A stretch of DNA of 10,843 bases from Candidatus Peregrinibacteria bacterium (lineage in GTDB: Bacteria; Patescibacteriota; Gracilibacteria; UBA1369; LOWO2-01-FULL-3): the NCBI GenBank assembly GCA_014728975.1, contig WJKQ01000043.1:1-10843 (forward strand), written 5' to 3'. Shown in pieces: positions 1 to 6,266 of this stretch. Both the position numbers and the translations under genes were made by a program. The notes under the pieces are model-generated. The model searched no databases. It was not told the origin of the DNA and saw only the letters and a program-made list of their open reading frames with translations. How positions within the stretch are numbered: the stretch's first letter is position 1; the number at the start of each line of letters is the position of its first letter.

Positions 1-691
1 GTTTATAACCCGCTTCTTCAATGGCTTTTACAACAAAAGCCAGAGCCGCTTCGTTATCGGCCAGGTTAGGAGCAAATCCGCCTTCATCACCAACCGCGGT
101 CGAAAATCCTTTTTCTTTCAAAAGCCCTTTTAATGTATGAAAAATCTCTGAACCCGTTCGCAAAGCCTCCTTAAAACTCCCGGCCCCGACCGGCATAATC
201 ATAAATTCCTGTATATCAAGACCGCTGTCCGCGTGTCTGCCCCCGTTTATAATATTCATCATGGGAACCGGCAAAGTCACCGCATCCGGATTTAAATATT
301 CAAATAAAAATACACCGCGTTCATTCGCGCTCGCCCTCGCCGCCGCCATGGAAATGCCCAAAATCGCGTTAGCACCGAGCTTTCCTTTGTTTTCAGTACC
401 ATCAAGCTCGATCATCTTTTTATCGATTGCTTCCTGATCATCACTATCCATTCCGACAATTTCTTTGGCCAAAACCGTGTTTACATTTGAAACGGCATTT
501 AACACACCTTTTCCTTTATACCTTGATTTATCACCGTCTCTGAGTTCAACAGCCTCATATTCTCCGGTGGAAGCACCGCTTGGAACAATAGCCCTGCCAA
601 AAGATTTTTCGGTGGCAAGTTCAACCTCGACGGTAGGATTTCCCCTGGAATCGAGCACCTCCCGCCCATAAATTTTCATAATTTTTGCCAT
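1..691 (-). CDS. eno: Enolase (phosphopyruvate hydratase), N-terminal part, cut by window edge
   Basis: Enolase interconverts 2-phosphoglycerate and phosphoenolpyruvate in cytoplasmic glycolysis. The window holds the first 230 codons of a protein usually about 420-430 residues long, so the C-terminal half of the barrel and its catalytic lysines lie outside. Visible hallmarks are the N-terminal GREVLDSRGNPTVEVE stretch (residues 9-24), the mobile active-site loop SGASTGE (38-44), the active-site His153 in NGGRHAD, the QEF motif at 161-163 (Gln161, Glu162), and GDEGGFAPN (201-209) with the proton-donor Glu203. The start at 691 gives MAKIMKIYGRE, which lines up with the usual enolase start (MSKIVKIIGRE in E. 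coli); an in-frame ATG at 679 is a less likely alternative. No strong Shine-Dalgarno site is visible. It lies 84 bases downstream of the FG-GAP gene on the same strand, so read-through from it is possible. The identification is secure. Confidence 0.97.
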   Translation of the reverse strand, partial: MAKIMKIYGREVLDSRGNPTVEVELATEKSFGRAIVPSGASTGEYEAVELRDGDKSRYKGKGVLNAVSNVNTVLAKEIVGMDSDDQEAIDKKMIELDGTENKGKLGANAILGISMAAARASANERGVFLFEYLNPDAVTLPVPMMNIINGGRHADSGLDIQEFMIMPVGAGSFKEALRTGSEIFHTLKGLLKEKGFSTAVGDEGGFAPNLADNEAALAFVVKAIEEAGYK

Positions 692-718
692 TTCAAAAAT
701 GATTATTACTTCAAAAAA

Positions 719-747
719 ATATTATCAATAAAAGAGAAGCCAGTAAA
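719..747 (-). promoter_or_regulatory. Possible sigma70-type promoter for enolase
   Basis: Read on the minus strand, TTTACT (742-747) and TAATAT (719-724) are separated by 17 bases and lie upstream of the enolase start at 691. Each box matches the consensus at only four of six positions, and such boxes arise easily in A/T-rich DNA. It is a weak candidate; the spacing is the main argument. Confidence 0.3.
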
Positions 748-775
748 GCTGCCTGCAAAAAAAAAATTAAAAAAA

Positions 776-2143
776 TTATGATTTTTTGACGCCGAACTTA
801 GGTATTACTTTATACATCAATCCTACCGCGATAAGGATAGTCAGAATATATACGTAATCCTTGTATTCAGGAACCGGTACATCATCAGAACTATGAAAAA
901 TATACCCGGAACCGGCATTACCATATGAGCCATTCTCGTCGGCCCTTGCACCTATTAAAGAGTAATAACCAGAAATAGCTACGGAATGCCCAAATTCATC
1001 ATTTGAATCCCCATCGTCGGCGGTTATTTTTTGATCTTCAGTAATAGTACCGGACCAACCTCCTCCCCTTTCAAAAATATAAGCCGCTCCAGTAGAGGAA
1101 GATTTATGATCGGCACCTGCAATAGCTGTATTTCCATAAATACTTACTGAACGACCCAAGTAGTCTCCGCTGACACCATCACTTGCTGTCAATTTTGCCT
1201 GCTGTCCCCAGTTATTTGTACCCCCTTCATCTTTATAAAAGATATAAGCGGAACCGGCGCCCTTAAAACATGCACCAACAAGTGCATAATCTCCTGAAAT
1301 TGATGCACCGTTACCATCAATGCTATAACTAAAACGATCATTATCGGCAGCATCACTTGCTATTAATTTTGCCTGCTGCCCCCAATTGTCGACACCTCCC
1401 TGATCTTTAAAAAAAATATAAGCCGCGCCTGCATTGCTTCCACCTTCATCTTCGAAACCTGCTCCTACAATAATATAATCTCCATCAATTCCTGCTGAAA
1501 CCCCAAAAATATCTCCTCCTTCGGCATCACCGGCTGTTATTTTTTTTGTCTCGGTCATATCACTCCAGCCACCAACAGGTTTTTTAAATATATATGCAGA
1601 TCCTGAAGCTGAACCGGCATCATCGTTTCCCGATGCCCCTATAACGACATAATCTCCGGATATTCCAACGGCAGTCCCAAAATTATCATCATTGAGTTTA
1701 TCACTTGCCGTTAGTATCGCGGTTTCAGTCATATCCGTCCAACCGCTTACAGGTTTTTTAAAAACATACGCTTTACCCTGGCTGCTGTCGTTATTACGAG
1801 CTCCTACGACGATAAAGTCACCATCAATATCAACTGATTCACCAAATTCATCATAATTAGCAGCGTCACTTGCTGTTAATTTTGCGACCTGGGACCAGGA
1901 AGAACCTGACCTTGAAAAAACATATGCAGCACCTTCATCAATGCCACTTCCATCATTACTGGGAGCACCGCCAACAGCATAATCTCCCGAAATGGATACT
2001 GAAGTACCAAAAGCATCATGATCATCAGGATCACCCGCATAAATTTTGTCTTCCTGACTCCAATTTGCGGCAAAAACAACAGTAGGACCAATAAATGCCG
2101 AAAATACAACAGCTAACATTATCAAAGTAATAAATTTTTTCAT
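776..2143 (-). CDS. Secreted seven-repeat FG-GAP beta-propeller protein with C-terminal membrane tail (paralogue 1)
   Basis: 455 residues. A signal peptide covers about residues 1-25 (MKKF, hydrophobic core, likely cleavage VFA|A). It is followed by seven repeats of about 53-60 residues (approximately 27-79, 80-132, 133-190, 191-250, 251-307, 308-361, 362-418). Each follows the pattern W..(Q/T)..KLTASD.....D.FG.SV.ISGDY.VVGA......G.AY(V/I)F, the signature of FG-GAP repeats of the FG-GAP_2 kind. Seven such repeats match the seven-bladed propeller known from integrin alpha chains. Acidic and glycine-rich loops after VGA could bind cations, but I do not see a clean DxDxDG motif in each. The end (421-455) has VPVPEY, a hydrophobic helix (about 431-448) and a basic tip, so the protein is probably anchored outside the membrane. 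Repeat 5 is irregular. Ligand and role are unknown; adhesion is a guess from the fold. A paralogue lies at 3273-4604. Confidence 0.88.
   Translation of the reverse strand: MKKFITLIMLAVVFSAFIGPTVVFAANWSQEDKIYAGDPDDHDAFGTSVSISGDYAVGGAPSNDGSGIDEGAAYVFSRSGSSWSQVAKLTASDAANYDEFGESVDIDGDFIVVGARNNDSSQGKAYVFKKPVSGWTDMTETAILTASDKLNDDNFGTAVGISGDYVVIGASGNDDAGSASGSAYIFKKPVGGWSDMTETKKITAGDAEGGDIFGVSAGIDGDYIIVGAGFEDEGGSNAGAAYIFFKDQGGVDNWGQQAKLIASDAADNDRFSYSIDGNGASISGDYALVGACFKGAGSAYIFYKDEGGTNNWGQQAKLTASDGVSGDYLGRSVSIYGNTAIAGADHKSSSTGAAYIFERGGGWSGTITEDQKITADDGDSNDEFGHSVAISGYYSLIGARADENGSYGNAGSGYIFHSSDDVPVPEYKDYVYILTILIAVGLMYKVIPKFGVKKS
890..2065 (-). repeat. Seven tandem FG-GAP-type blade repeats of paralogue 1
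   Basis: In-frame array of seven diverged units of roughly 160-180 bases, conserved mainly at protein level around TASD, FG.SV, ISGDY, VGA and AYIF. Repeats 3 and 4 share KKPVGGWSDMTET-like linkers. Repeats 5 and 6 share NWGQQAKL.ASD. This suggests some units arose from neighbouring ones by local duplication. Confidence 0.8.
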
Positions 2144-2166
2144 GTTATTTTAATTAAATTTTTTTT

Positions 2167-2195
2167 ATTATACATATTTTTTCATTTATTCAAAA
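2167..2195 (-). promoter_or_regulatory. Predicted promoter of FG-GAP paralogue 1
   Basis: On the minus strand a perfect -10 box TATAAT lies at 2167-2172. TTTTGA at 2190-2195 sits 17 bases upstream of it as a partial -35 box; TTGAAT at 2188-2193 is an alternative with 15-base spacing. The leader to the ATG at 2143 would be short, about 17 bases, A/T-rich and without a recognisable Shine-Dalgarno site. Confidence 0.5.
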
Positions 2196-2204
2196 TTTTA
2201 CCGC

Positions 2205-2233
2205 TTGATAATCCCTCTTGATTTTAGTATTCT
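2205..2233 (+). promoter_or_regulatory. Predicted promoter of the small membrane protein / MBL-fold / tRNA-Arg group
   Basis: TTGATA (2205-2210) and TATTCT (2228-2233) are spaced by 17 bases on the plus strand. The implied transcript start near 2240 favours the ATG at 2263 over an in-frame ATG at 2218, which would lie inside the promoter. It stands back to back with the promoter of FG-GAP paralogue 1. Confidence 0.45.
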
Positions 2234-2262
2234 TCCAGCACAAAACCTTAACCTTTAAATTC

Positions 2263-2544
2263 ATGAAACTAAAAACGTTGCCATTTGCTCTGGCCCTTGG
2301 AATTGTCGGAGCGGTATGTATGCTGATAATCACTTATTATCCATTCATTGCAGAACAAATATCAGGAGTTGCAAAAGGCGAATCAATCAGAAATATGATG
2401 GAGGATATTTATCCTTTTTATGAATACGGTAAATGGTACGCGCCTATTACGGGAGCAATGGGAGGCTTTATAGATTTATTCGTGTTCGGAATTTTGACAG
2501 GCGGTTTATACAACCTTTTTCTTGGAAAAAAGAAGAAAAAGTAA
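2263..2544 (+). CDS. Small two-helix membrane protein, DUF5676-like (family sometimes labelled 'bacteriophage holin')
   Basis: 93 residues from the preferred start at 2263. An upstream in-frame ATG at 2218 would add 15 residues (MILVFFQHKTLTFKF) that do not look like the family start and overlap the likely promoter. Two membrane segments are visible: about residues 6-29 (ALALGIVGAVCMLIITYY) and about 62-87 (ITGAMGGFIDLFVFGILTGG). A short loop with IYPFYEYGKWYAP lies between them and the C-terminus is five lysines. The layout (LALGIV start, YP.Y loop, G...GFIDGF-like second helix, LYN near the end) resembles a small two-transmembrane family of unknown function that some databases call phage holin. 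Nothing nearby is phage-like, so a lysis role is not supported. The gene ends 18 bases before the MBL-fold gene and is probably co-transcribed with it. Family assignment is tentative, from memory of the pattern. Confidence 0.72.
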   Translation: MKLKTLPFALALGIVGAVCMLIITYYPFIAEQISGVAKGESIRNMMEDIYPFYEYGKWYAPITGAMGGFIDLFVFGILTGGLYNLFLGKKKKK

Positions 2545-2562
2545 TTTTTAAATTAAGAAAAC

Positions 2563-3162
2563 ATGGAAATAAAATGGCACGGAAACACCTGTTTTGAAAT
2601 AAAAAATAAAGAGAAAAAACTCATAATAAATCCTAAACAACAAGAGGAGAAATCAATGGCGGACGTGGTACTTTCAAGTCTGAATGAAGAACCGGCAGGT
2701 GTTGAGGGAGTACAAAAAGTATTCGATTCTCCCGGAGAATACGAAGTAAAAGACATTCCAATAATAGGATTTAAAGCCTGGACAAAGGCAAAGTCTAAAG
2801 AAGAAAAAGAAGGCGGGGGAGATACCACCATAATTTTTTATTTTGAAATCAACGGAATCAAATTCTGCCATCTGGGAGAGCTTGGACACACACTTACCGG
2901 TGATATGGTAAAAGAGATTGAAGATGTCGATGTATTGATGGTTGACATTGGCGAAAAAAGCAACCTTGATTCAAAAAAAATAATGGATATACTTGAAGCG
3001 ATTGAACCGAGAGTGGTCATACCAATGGGAGAAGGCGATTTTTCCAGGTCAATAAATGATCTTAGTGTCGACAATATGGAAAAACATGATAAATATACAA
3101 TAAAATCCCGATCAGACCTTCCGGAAGACAAAAGATTATACGTTCTTCTTAAAAAAGTCTAA
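2563..3162 (+). CDS. Metallo-beta-lactamase-fold protein with degenerate metal site
   Basis: 199 residues, resembling the small UlaG-like / Lactamase_B_3 proteins. Family features are the opening MEIKWHGNTCFEI (residues 1-13), a predicted strand ADVVLSS (33-39), SPGEYEV..I.I.GF (56-70), a CHLGELGH segment (102-109) followed by LMVDIG (125-130), and IEPRVVIPMG (147-156). In active relatives the ADVVLSS strand leads into HxHxDH; here it reads NEEPAG, with none of those histidines. The usual metal-ligand aspartate in HLGDLGH is Glu106. The protein is therefore probably not a normal zinc hydrolase and may bind something without catalysis, or use a changed site. It has no signal peptide, so it is likely cytoplasmic. 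The start at 2563 matches the family N-terminus, although only a weak purine stretch precedes it. Downstream, tRNA-Arg begins 19 bases after the stop codon. Confidence 0.82.
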   Translation: MEIKWHGNTCFEIKNKEKKLIINPKQQEEKSMADVVLSSLNEEPAGVEGVQKVFDSPGEYEVKDIPIIGFKAWTKAKSKEEKEGGGDTTIIFYFEINGIKFCHLGELGHTLTGDMVKEIEDVDVLMVDIGEKSNLDSKKIMDILEAIEPRVVIPMGEGDFSRSINDLSVDNMEKHDKYTIKSRSDLPEDKRLYVLLKKV

Positions 3163-3181
3163 AATAGATAAGCAAAAACCT

Positions 3182-3256
3182 GTCCCCGTAGTTCAATGGA
3201 TAGAACGAAGGTTTCCTAAACCTTAAATGCAGGTTCGATTCCTGCCGGGGACACCA
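3182..3256 (+). tRNA. tRNA-Arg (anticodon CCU) with encoded CCA
   Basis: A complete cloverleaf can be folded by hand. The acceptor stem GTCCCCG/CGGGGAC has 7 perfect pairs. The D stem is GTTC/GAAC. The anticodon stem AAGGT/ACCTT closes loop TTCCTAA with anticodon CCT, which reads AGG (arginine). The variable region is AAAT. The T stem GCAGG/CCTGC closes loop TTCGATT. The discriminator base is A, followed by genome-encoded CCA at 3254-3256. It starts 19 bases after the MBL-fold gene and may be processed from that transcript, since I find no clear separate promoter. It ends 16 bases from the stop codon of the convergent FG-GAP gene, with no intrinsic terminator visible between them. Confidence 0.97.
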
Positions 3257-3272
3257 TAAATTATTGGTATGT

Positions 3273-4604
3273 TTATATCTCCTTGGTTTTTTGCCGTGGG
3301 ATAACTTTATACATTAATCCAACAGCAATTAATATAGTCAAAAAATAGACGTAATCTGTAAATTCTGGGACAGATGCCATTGAACTTTCGAAAACATAGG
3401 CGGAACCTGAGCTTCCTCCGTCATCATCATTATAAGGGGCACCAATAACCGAATAATATCCGGAAATAGATACACCCCTGCCAAAATTATCGCCAGTGGC
3501 TGCGTCGCTTGCAGTAATTTTTTGAGTTTCTGTCATATTAGACCAATTACCTCCTTTTTCATATAGATATGCAGCTCCTGTATTGGTTTCATCACCATAA
3601 GAACCTGCAATCACTGTACCACCAGAAATAGATACAGAATAACCTAAACGATCACTACCAGCACCGTCACTCGCAGTCAATTTTGCTGTCTCGGTAGAAT
3701 TGGACCATGCCCCTCCCTTTTCAAATAAGTATATAGCTCCTGTACTGCTTTCATCGCCATAAGCTCCCACTACAGAAGTATCACTATCTATAGATGCAGA
3801 TATGCCAAAAAAATCACTGCCAGCACCATCACTTGCGGTTAATTTCGCAGATTGAGACCATGTACCGGATCTTTCAAATATGTATGCAGCCCCAGTGTTA
3901 CTGTTTTTACCACTAGCCCCGATTATTGCAGTTGTACCTGAAATTGATACTGAATAACCAAAAGAATCACCCCCTGTTATATCACTAGATTGAATCATTT
4001 GTGTTTCAGTGGAATTACTCCATGAGCCACCTTTTTCAAATATATATGCTGATCCAGCTGCACCTCCACCGGTATCATCTCCAAATGCACCAGCAATTAC
4101 ATAATCACCTGAAATTGACACAGAATTACCGAGCCAATCACTATCAGCCCCATCACTTGCAGTTAATTTTGCTTGTTGTCCCCAATTGTTAGTTCCCCCT
4201 TCATTTCTATAAAAAATATACACAGCACCTCTATCTGTACCTGCACCGTCTTCATCTGGTGCTCCAACAGCAATATAATCACCGGAGATAAATACAGATT
4301 TTCCAAATTCATCATCAGTTGCTGCATCACTGGCGGTTAATTTTTTTTGTTGTGTCCAACTTGAACCCGATTTAATAAATACATATGCAGCTCCTGTGCT
4401 GCTTTCATCGCCATAAGCTCCTACTACTGCATAATTCCCTGAGATTGAGACACGATAACCAAAAAAATCACTACTAGCTGCATCACTAGCGGTTATTTTA
4501 TCCTGCTGACTCCAGGTTGCCGCAAAAACAGTGGAAGGGCCGATAAATGCAGAAACTACAAACACAATCAATAAAAGAGAAATAACCTTTTGAAATTTTT
4601 TCAT
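3273..4604 (-). CDS. Secreted seven-repeat FG-GAP beta-propeller protein with C-terminal membrane tail (paralogue 2)
   Basis: 443 residues with the same architecture as the gene at 776-2143. The signal peptide is about 1-28 (likely cleavage VFA|A). Seven FG-GAP-type repeats lie at about 30-80, 81-136, 137-193, 194-247, 248-298, 299-352 and 353-406. The tail has VPEF at 412-415, a hydrophobic helix at about 417-436 and a basic end (RQKTKEI). Seven units again predict a closed seven-bladed propeller outside the membrane. The signal peptide end (SAFIGP..VFAA), the last repeat (ISGYYS.IGA) and the tail are the parts most like paralogue 1; the inner repeats match in a different order. Repeats 1 and 5 share VVGAYGDESSTGA and almost the same DNA. 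It lies between tRNA-Arg and miaB but on the opposite strand to both, so it is an independent transcription unit. Function is unknown; surface binding or adhesion is inferred from the fold only. Confidence 0.88.
   Translation of the reverse strand: MKKFQKVISLLLIVFVVSAFIGPSTVFAATWSQQDKITASDAASSDFFGYRVSISGNYAVVGAYGDESSTGAAYVFIKSGSSWTQQKKLTASDAATDDEFGKSVFISGDYIAVGAPDEDGAGTDRGAVYIFYRNEGGTNNWGQQAKLTASDGADSDWLGNSVSISGDYVIAGAFGDDTGGGAAGSAYIFEKGGSWSNSTETQMIQSSDITGGDSFGYSVSISGTTAIIGASGKNSNTGAAYIFERSGTWSQSAKLTASDGAGSDFFGISASIDSDTSVVGAYGDESSTGAIYLFEKGGAWSNSTETAKLTASDGAGSDRLGYSVSISGGTVIAGSYGDETNTGAAYLYEKGGNWSNMTETQKITASDAATGDNFGRGVSISGYYSVIGAPYNDDDGGSSGSAYVFESSMASVPEFTDYVYFLTILIAVGLMYKVIPRQKTKEI
3735..3773 (-). 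repeat. Near-identical direct repeat, copy in blade 5 of paralogue 2
   Basis: This 39-base segment matches 4389-4427 with two mismatches (about 37 of 39). It encodes VVGAYGDESSTGA, residues 278-290. The other blades of the gene differ from it much more at DNA level, which points to a recent copy or conversion event between blades 1 and 5. Confidence 0.85.
4389..4427 (-). repeat. Near-identical direct repeat, copy in blade 1 of paralogue 2
   Basis: Partner of 3735-3773, in the same orientation and frame. It encodes the same 13 residues (60-72). The two copies are 654 bases apart, a whole number of codons (218), so recombination between them would delete or add whole blades in frame. Confidence 0.85.
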
Positions 4605-4664
4605 AATTCTTTCATTTAGAATTTTATTATTTATATATATAGATTTTTAATAAAATCAAGAAAA

Positions 4665-4693
4665 ATTTTAGCTTATTCATAAGTAAAGGTCAA
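4665..4693 (-). promoter_or_regulatory. Predicted promoter of FG-GAP paralogue 2
   Basis: On the minus strand TTGACC (4688-4693) and TAAAAT (4665-4670) are separated by exactly 17 bases, a good match to the sigma70 consensus. The leader to the ATG at 4604 would be about 50 bases and very A/T-rich (ATATATA tract at 4632-4641). GAAAG lies close to the start codon as a weak ribosome site. It is the best promoter match in the window. Confidence 0.6.
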
Positions 4694-4707
4694 ATTAACC
4701 ATTTTAC

Positions 4708-4736
4708 TTGCTAGACTTAAAACCTTTTTTTATCAT
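4708..4736 (+). promoter_or_regulatory. Predicted promoter of miaB
   Basis: TTGCTA (4708-4713) and TATCAT (4731-4736) are spaced by 17 bases on the plus strand, about 22 bases before the miaB ATG. Its -35 box is 14 bases from the -35 box of the divergent FG-GAP promoter, so the two genes appear to use back-to-back promoters. Confidence 0.45.
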
Positions 4737-4758
4737 AAACAGGACTTTCTAAAATATT

Positions 4759-6165
4759 ATGCCAACATATCACATCCAGACCTACGGCTGTCAGATGAAT
4801 TATTCCGACTCTGAAAGAATGGAGACCTATCTCCGGGCGCTCGGCTATAAAAAAACCGACAACCAAAAAAAAGCGGATTTGATACTCTTTAACACCTGCA
4901 GTATTCGCCAAAAAGCTGAAGACAGGGTATTTGGACAGATGAAGAAAATCGAAAATCTCAAAAAAAATAACCCAAAACTCATGGTGGCAATAACCGGCTG
5001 TATGATACGAAATTCAAGTTCCAGATATTCACCTCAAAGAGACAAACTTTTCAACAAAATAAGAGAACTGGATATCGCTTTAAAAACAGAAGATCTCTCT
5101 TGTCTTGCTTCTTTGGTCAGGGAAATTAACCCCGATATAAAAATTCCAAAAATCAAAGAAGAAAACCTAAAAGATTATTTTAAAATAAAAGCGGCTCATA
5201 ACACATTTAATTCAAAAACACAGGCCTTCCTGCCGATTTCAAACGGATGCGACAAATTTTGCACTTACTGCATAGTTCCTTACAGCCGCGGCCGCGAAAA
5301 GAGCCGCAAAATCGAGGGAATTTTAAAAGAAGCCGAAGAACTCACCGCAAACGGATACAAAGAAATCACACTTATCGGCCAGACTGTAAATTCATACGGA
5401 AAAAGCTGTTACGATAAAGATAATAAAAATTTCGAAAAACTAAAAAACAAGGATCCTTTTGTCTATCTTCTTGAGGAAATGGATAAGCTCCGAAAGAAAG
5501 GACTCGAAAGGGTAAGGTTTTCCTCACCGCATCCAATGGATATGTCTGATGAATTGATTGATGCAATGGCAAAACTTAAAACACAAATGCCTTTTCTCCA
5601 TCTTCCGGTTCAGTCGGGCGATAATAACGTCCTAAAAATAATGAACCGCCCATATACAATTGAACAATACAGAAAAATTATCCATAAATTACGGAAAAAA
5701 ATTCCTGATATTTCCATAACTACTGATATTATTGTTGGCTTCTGCGGAGAAACCGATAAAGAATTCCAAAATACCTGCGGATTTTTTGAAGAAATGCAGT
5801 TTGAACACGCGTATATCGCCCAATATTCGAACCGAAAAGGCACAACCGCGGATCGCTTCATGAATGACGATGTTCCACAAAAAATAAAAAAACTAAGATG
5901 GGAAAAATTAAATAACATACTGGAAAACCAATCTAAAAAAGCTCTTAAAAGATTCATCGGTAAAACCTCACATGTACTTGTTGAGGTACAGAAAGGCAAA
6001 ATCTGCACCGGCAGAAATGAACATTTCAAAACCGTTCAATTTAAAATTTCTAACAAATCAAAAAAAAGATCGGAAAAATATTCGGGCAAAATTCCGGGCA
6101 AAATCGTTCCCGTCCTCGTTACCGGCTCAAAGGAATGGATTTTGGAAGGCGAGTTAAGAATATAA
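4759..6165 (+). CDS. miaB: tRNA-2-methylthio-N6-dimethylallyladenosine synthase MiaB
   Basis: MiaB is a radical-SAM methylthiotransferase that adds a 2-methylthio group to N6-isopentenyl-A37 of tRNAs reading UNN codons, using two [4Fe-4S] clusters. The 468 residues show the full family layout. The N-terminal UPF0004 domain opens with QTYGCQMNYSDSERM and has cluster cysteines Cys11, Cys47 (NTCSIRQKAEDR) and Cys81 (ITGCM). The radical-SAM domain has CDKFCTYC with Cys164, Cys168 and Cys171, followed by IVPYSRGRE. Further blocks include LIGQTVNSYG, RFSSPHP, LHLPVQSG and TDIIVGFCGET. A C-terminal TRAM domain occupies about 398-467. The QMN.SDSER signature favours MiaB over the related RimO and MtaB. 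Length is normal for the family. No strong Shine-Dalgarno site precedes the ATG at 4759, but the start matches the family N-terminus. The partner enzyme MiaA is not in the window. Confidence 0.96.
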   Translation: MPTYHIQTYGCQMNYSDSERMETYLRALGYKKTDNQKKADLILFNTCSIRQKAEDRVFGQMKKIENLKKNNPKLMVAITGCMIRNSSSRYSPQRDKLFNKIRELDIALKTEDLSCLASLVREINPDIKIPKIKEENLKDYFKIKAAHNTFNSKTQAFLPISNGCDKFCTYCIVPYSRGREKSRKIEGILKEAEELTANGYKEITLIGQTVNSYGKSCYDKDNKNFEKLKNKDPFVYLLEEMDKLRKKGLERVRFSSPHPMDMSDELIDAMAKLKTQMPFLHLPVQSGDNNVLKIMNRPYTIEQYRKIIHKLRKKIPDISITTDIIVGFCGETDKEFQNTCGFFEEMQFEHAYIAQYSNRKGTTADRFMNDDVPQKIKKLRWEKLNNILENQSKKALKRFIGKTSHVLVEVQKGKICTGRNEHFKTVQFKISNKSKKRSEKYSGKIPGKIVPVLVTGSKEWILEGELRI

Positions 6166-6254
6166 GCAAAAAACAAAATTAAATTTTTTATGAAAAAAAC
6201 TTAAGAATTTCTTAAAACAAACCCCCTTAACCGCATTACATAAACAGATCTCCA

Positions 6255-6266
6255 GTCCCCGGGGAC
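6255..6266. repeat. Perfect 12-base palindrome GTCCCCGGGGAC
   Basis: GTCCCC (6255-6260) is directly followed by its reverse complement GGGGAC (6261-6266). There is no loop, so as RNA it would need partners elsewhere: GGGGA can pair with TCCCC at 6280-6284 (14-base loop), and GGGGAC with GTCCCC at 6317-6322. As DNA it could be a protein site or a cruciform. All-G/C runs like this are rare in the surrounding sequence. Confidence 0.75.

Larger units (their letters stand above)
3387..4517 (-). repeat. Seven tandem FG-GAP-type blade repeats of paralogue 2
   Basis: Seven in-frame units of about 150-170 bases, more uniform than those in paralogue 1. KLTASDGAGSD occurs in repeats 5 and 6, and WSN.TET linkers open repeats 4, 6 and 7. 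The higher uniformity suggests more recent duplication or gene conversion within this copy. Confidence 0.8.

Noticed and set aside
465..671. Open frame on the plus strand opposite enolase
   Set aside because: It lies wholly antisense to the conserved N-terminal enolase sequence and has no family resemblance.
754..778. A/T homopolymer tract after FG-GAP paralogue 1 as an intrinsic terminator
   Set aside because: On the minus strand the T run directly overlaps and follows the stop codon without a preceding GC-rich hairpin; the nearby CAG/CTG pairing is only three bases.
1870..2109. Open frames on both strands within FG-GAP paralogue 1
   Set aside because: They are out-of-frame readings of a repetitive coding region; their histidine- and leucine-rich composition comes from the repeat codons read in another frame.
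2218..2262. Upstream ATG extending the small membrane protein by 15 residues
   Set aside because: It overlaps the likely -10/-35 region (2205-2233), and the added residues do not resemble the family start; the ATG at 2263 gives a clean membrane-helix start.
2263..2544. Phage holin or prophage remnant
   Set aside because: The only link is a database-style family label. No phage structural, lysis or integrase gene is nearby.
2563..3162. Beta-lactamase giving antibiotic resistance
   Set aside because: The protein is of the UlaG-like type, has no signal peptide and lacks the metal-binding HxHxDH motif.
3387..4517. CRISPR-like array, because of regularly spaced similar segments
   Set aside because: The units are continuous coding sequence in one open frame with diverged copies, not identical short repeats separated by unique spacers.
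6201..6215. A/T palindrome TTAAGAA-T-TTCTTAA as the miaB terminator
   Set aside because: With a one-base centre and only A/T plus two G/C pairs it cannot form a stable hairpin, and it is not followed by a T run.
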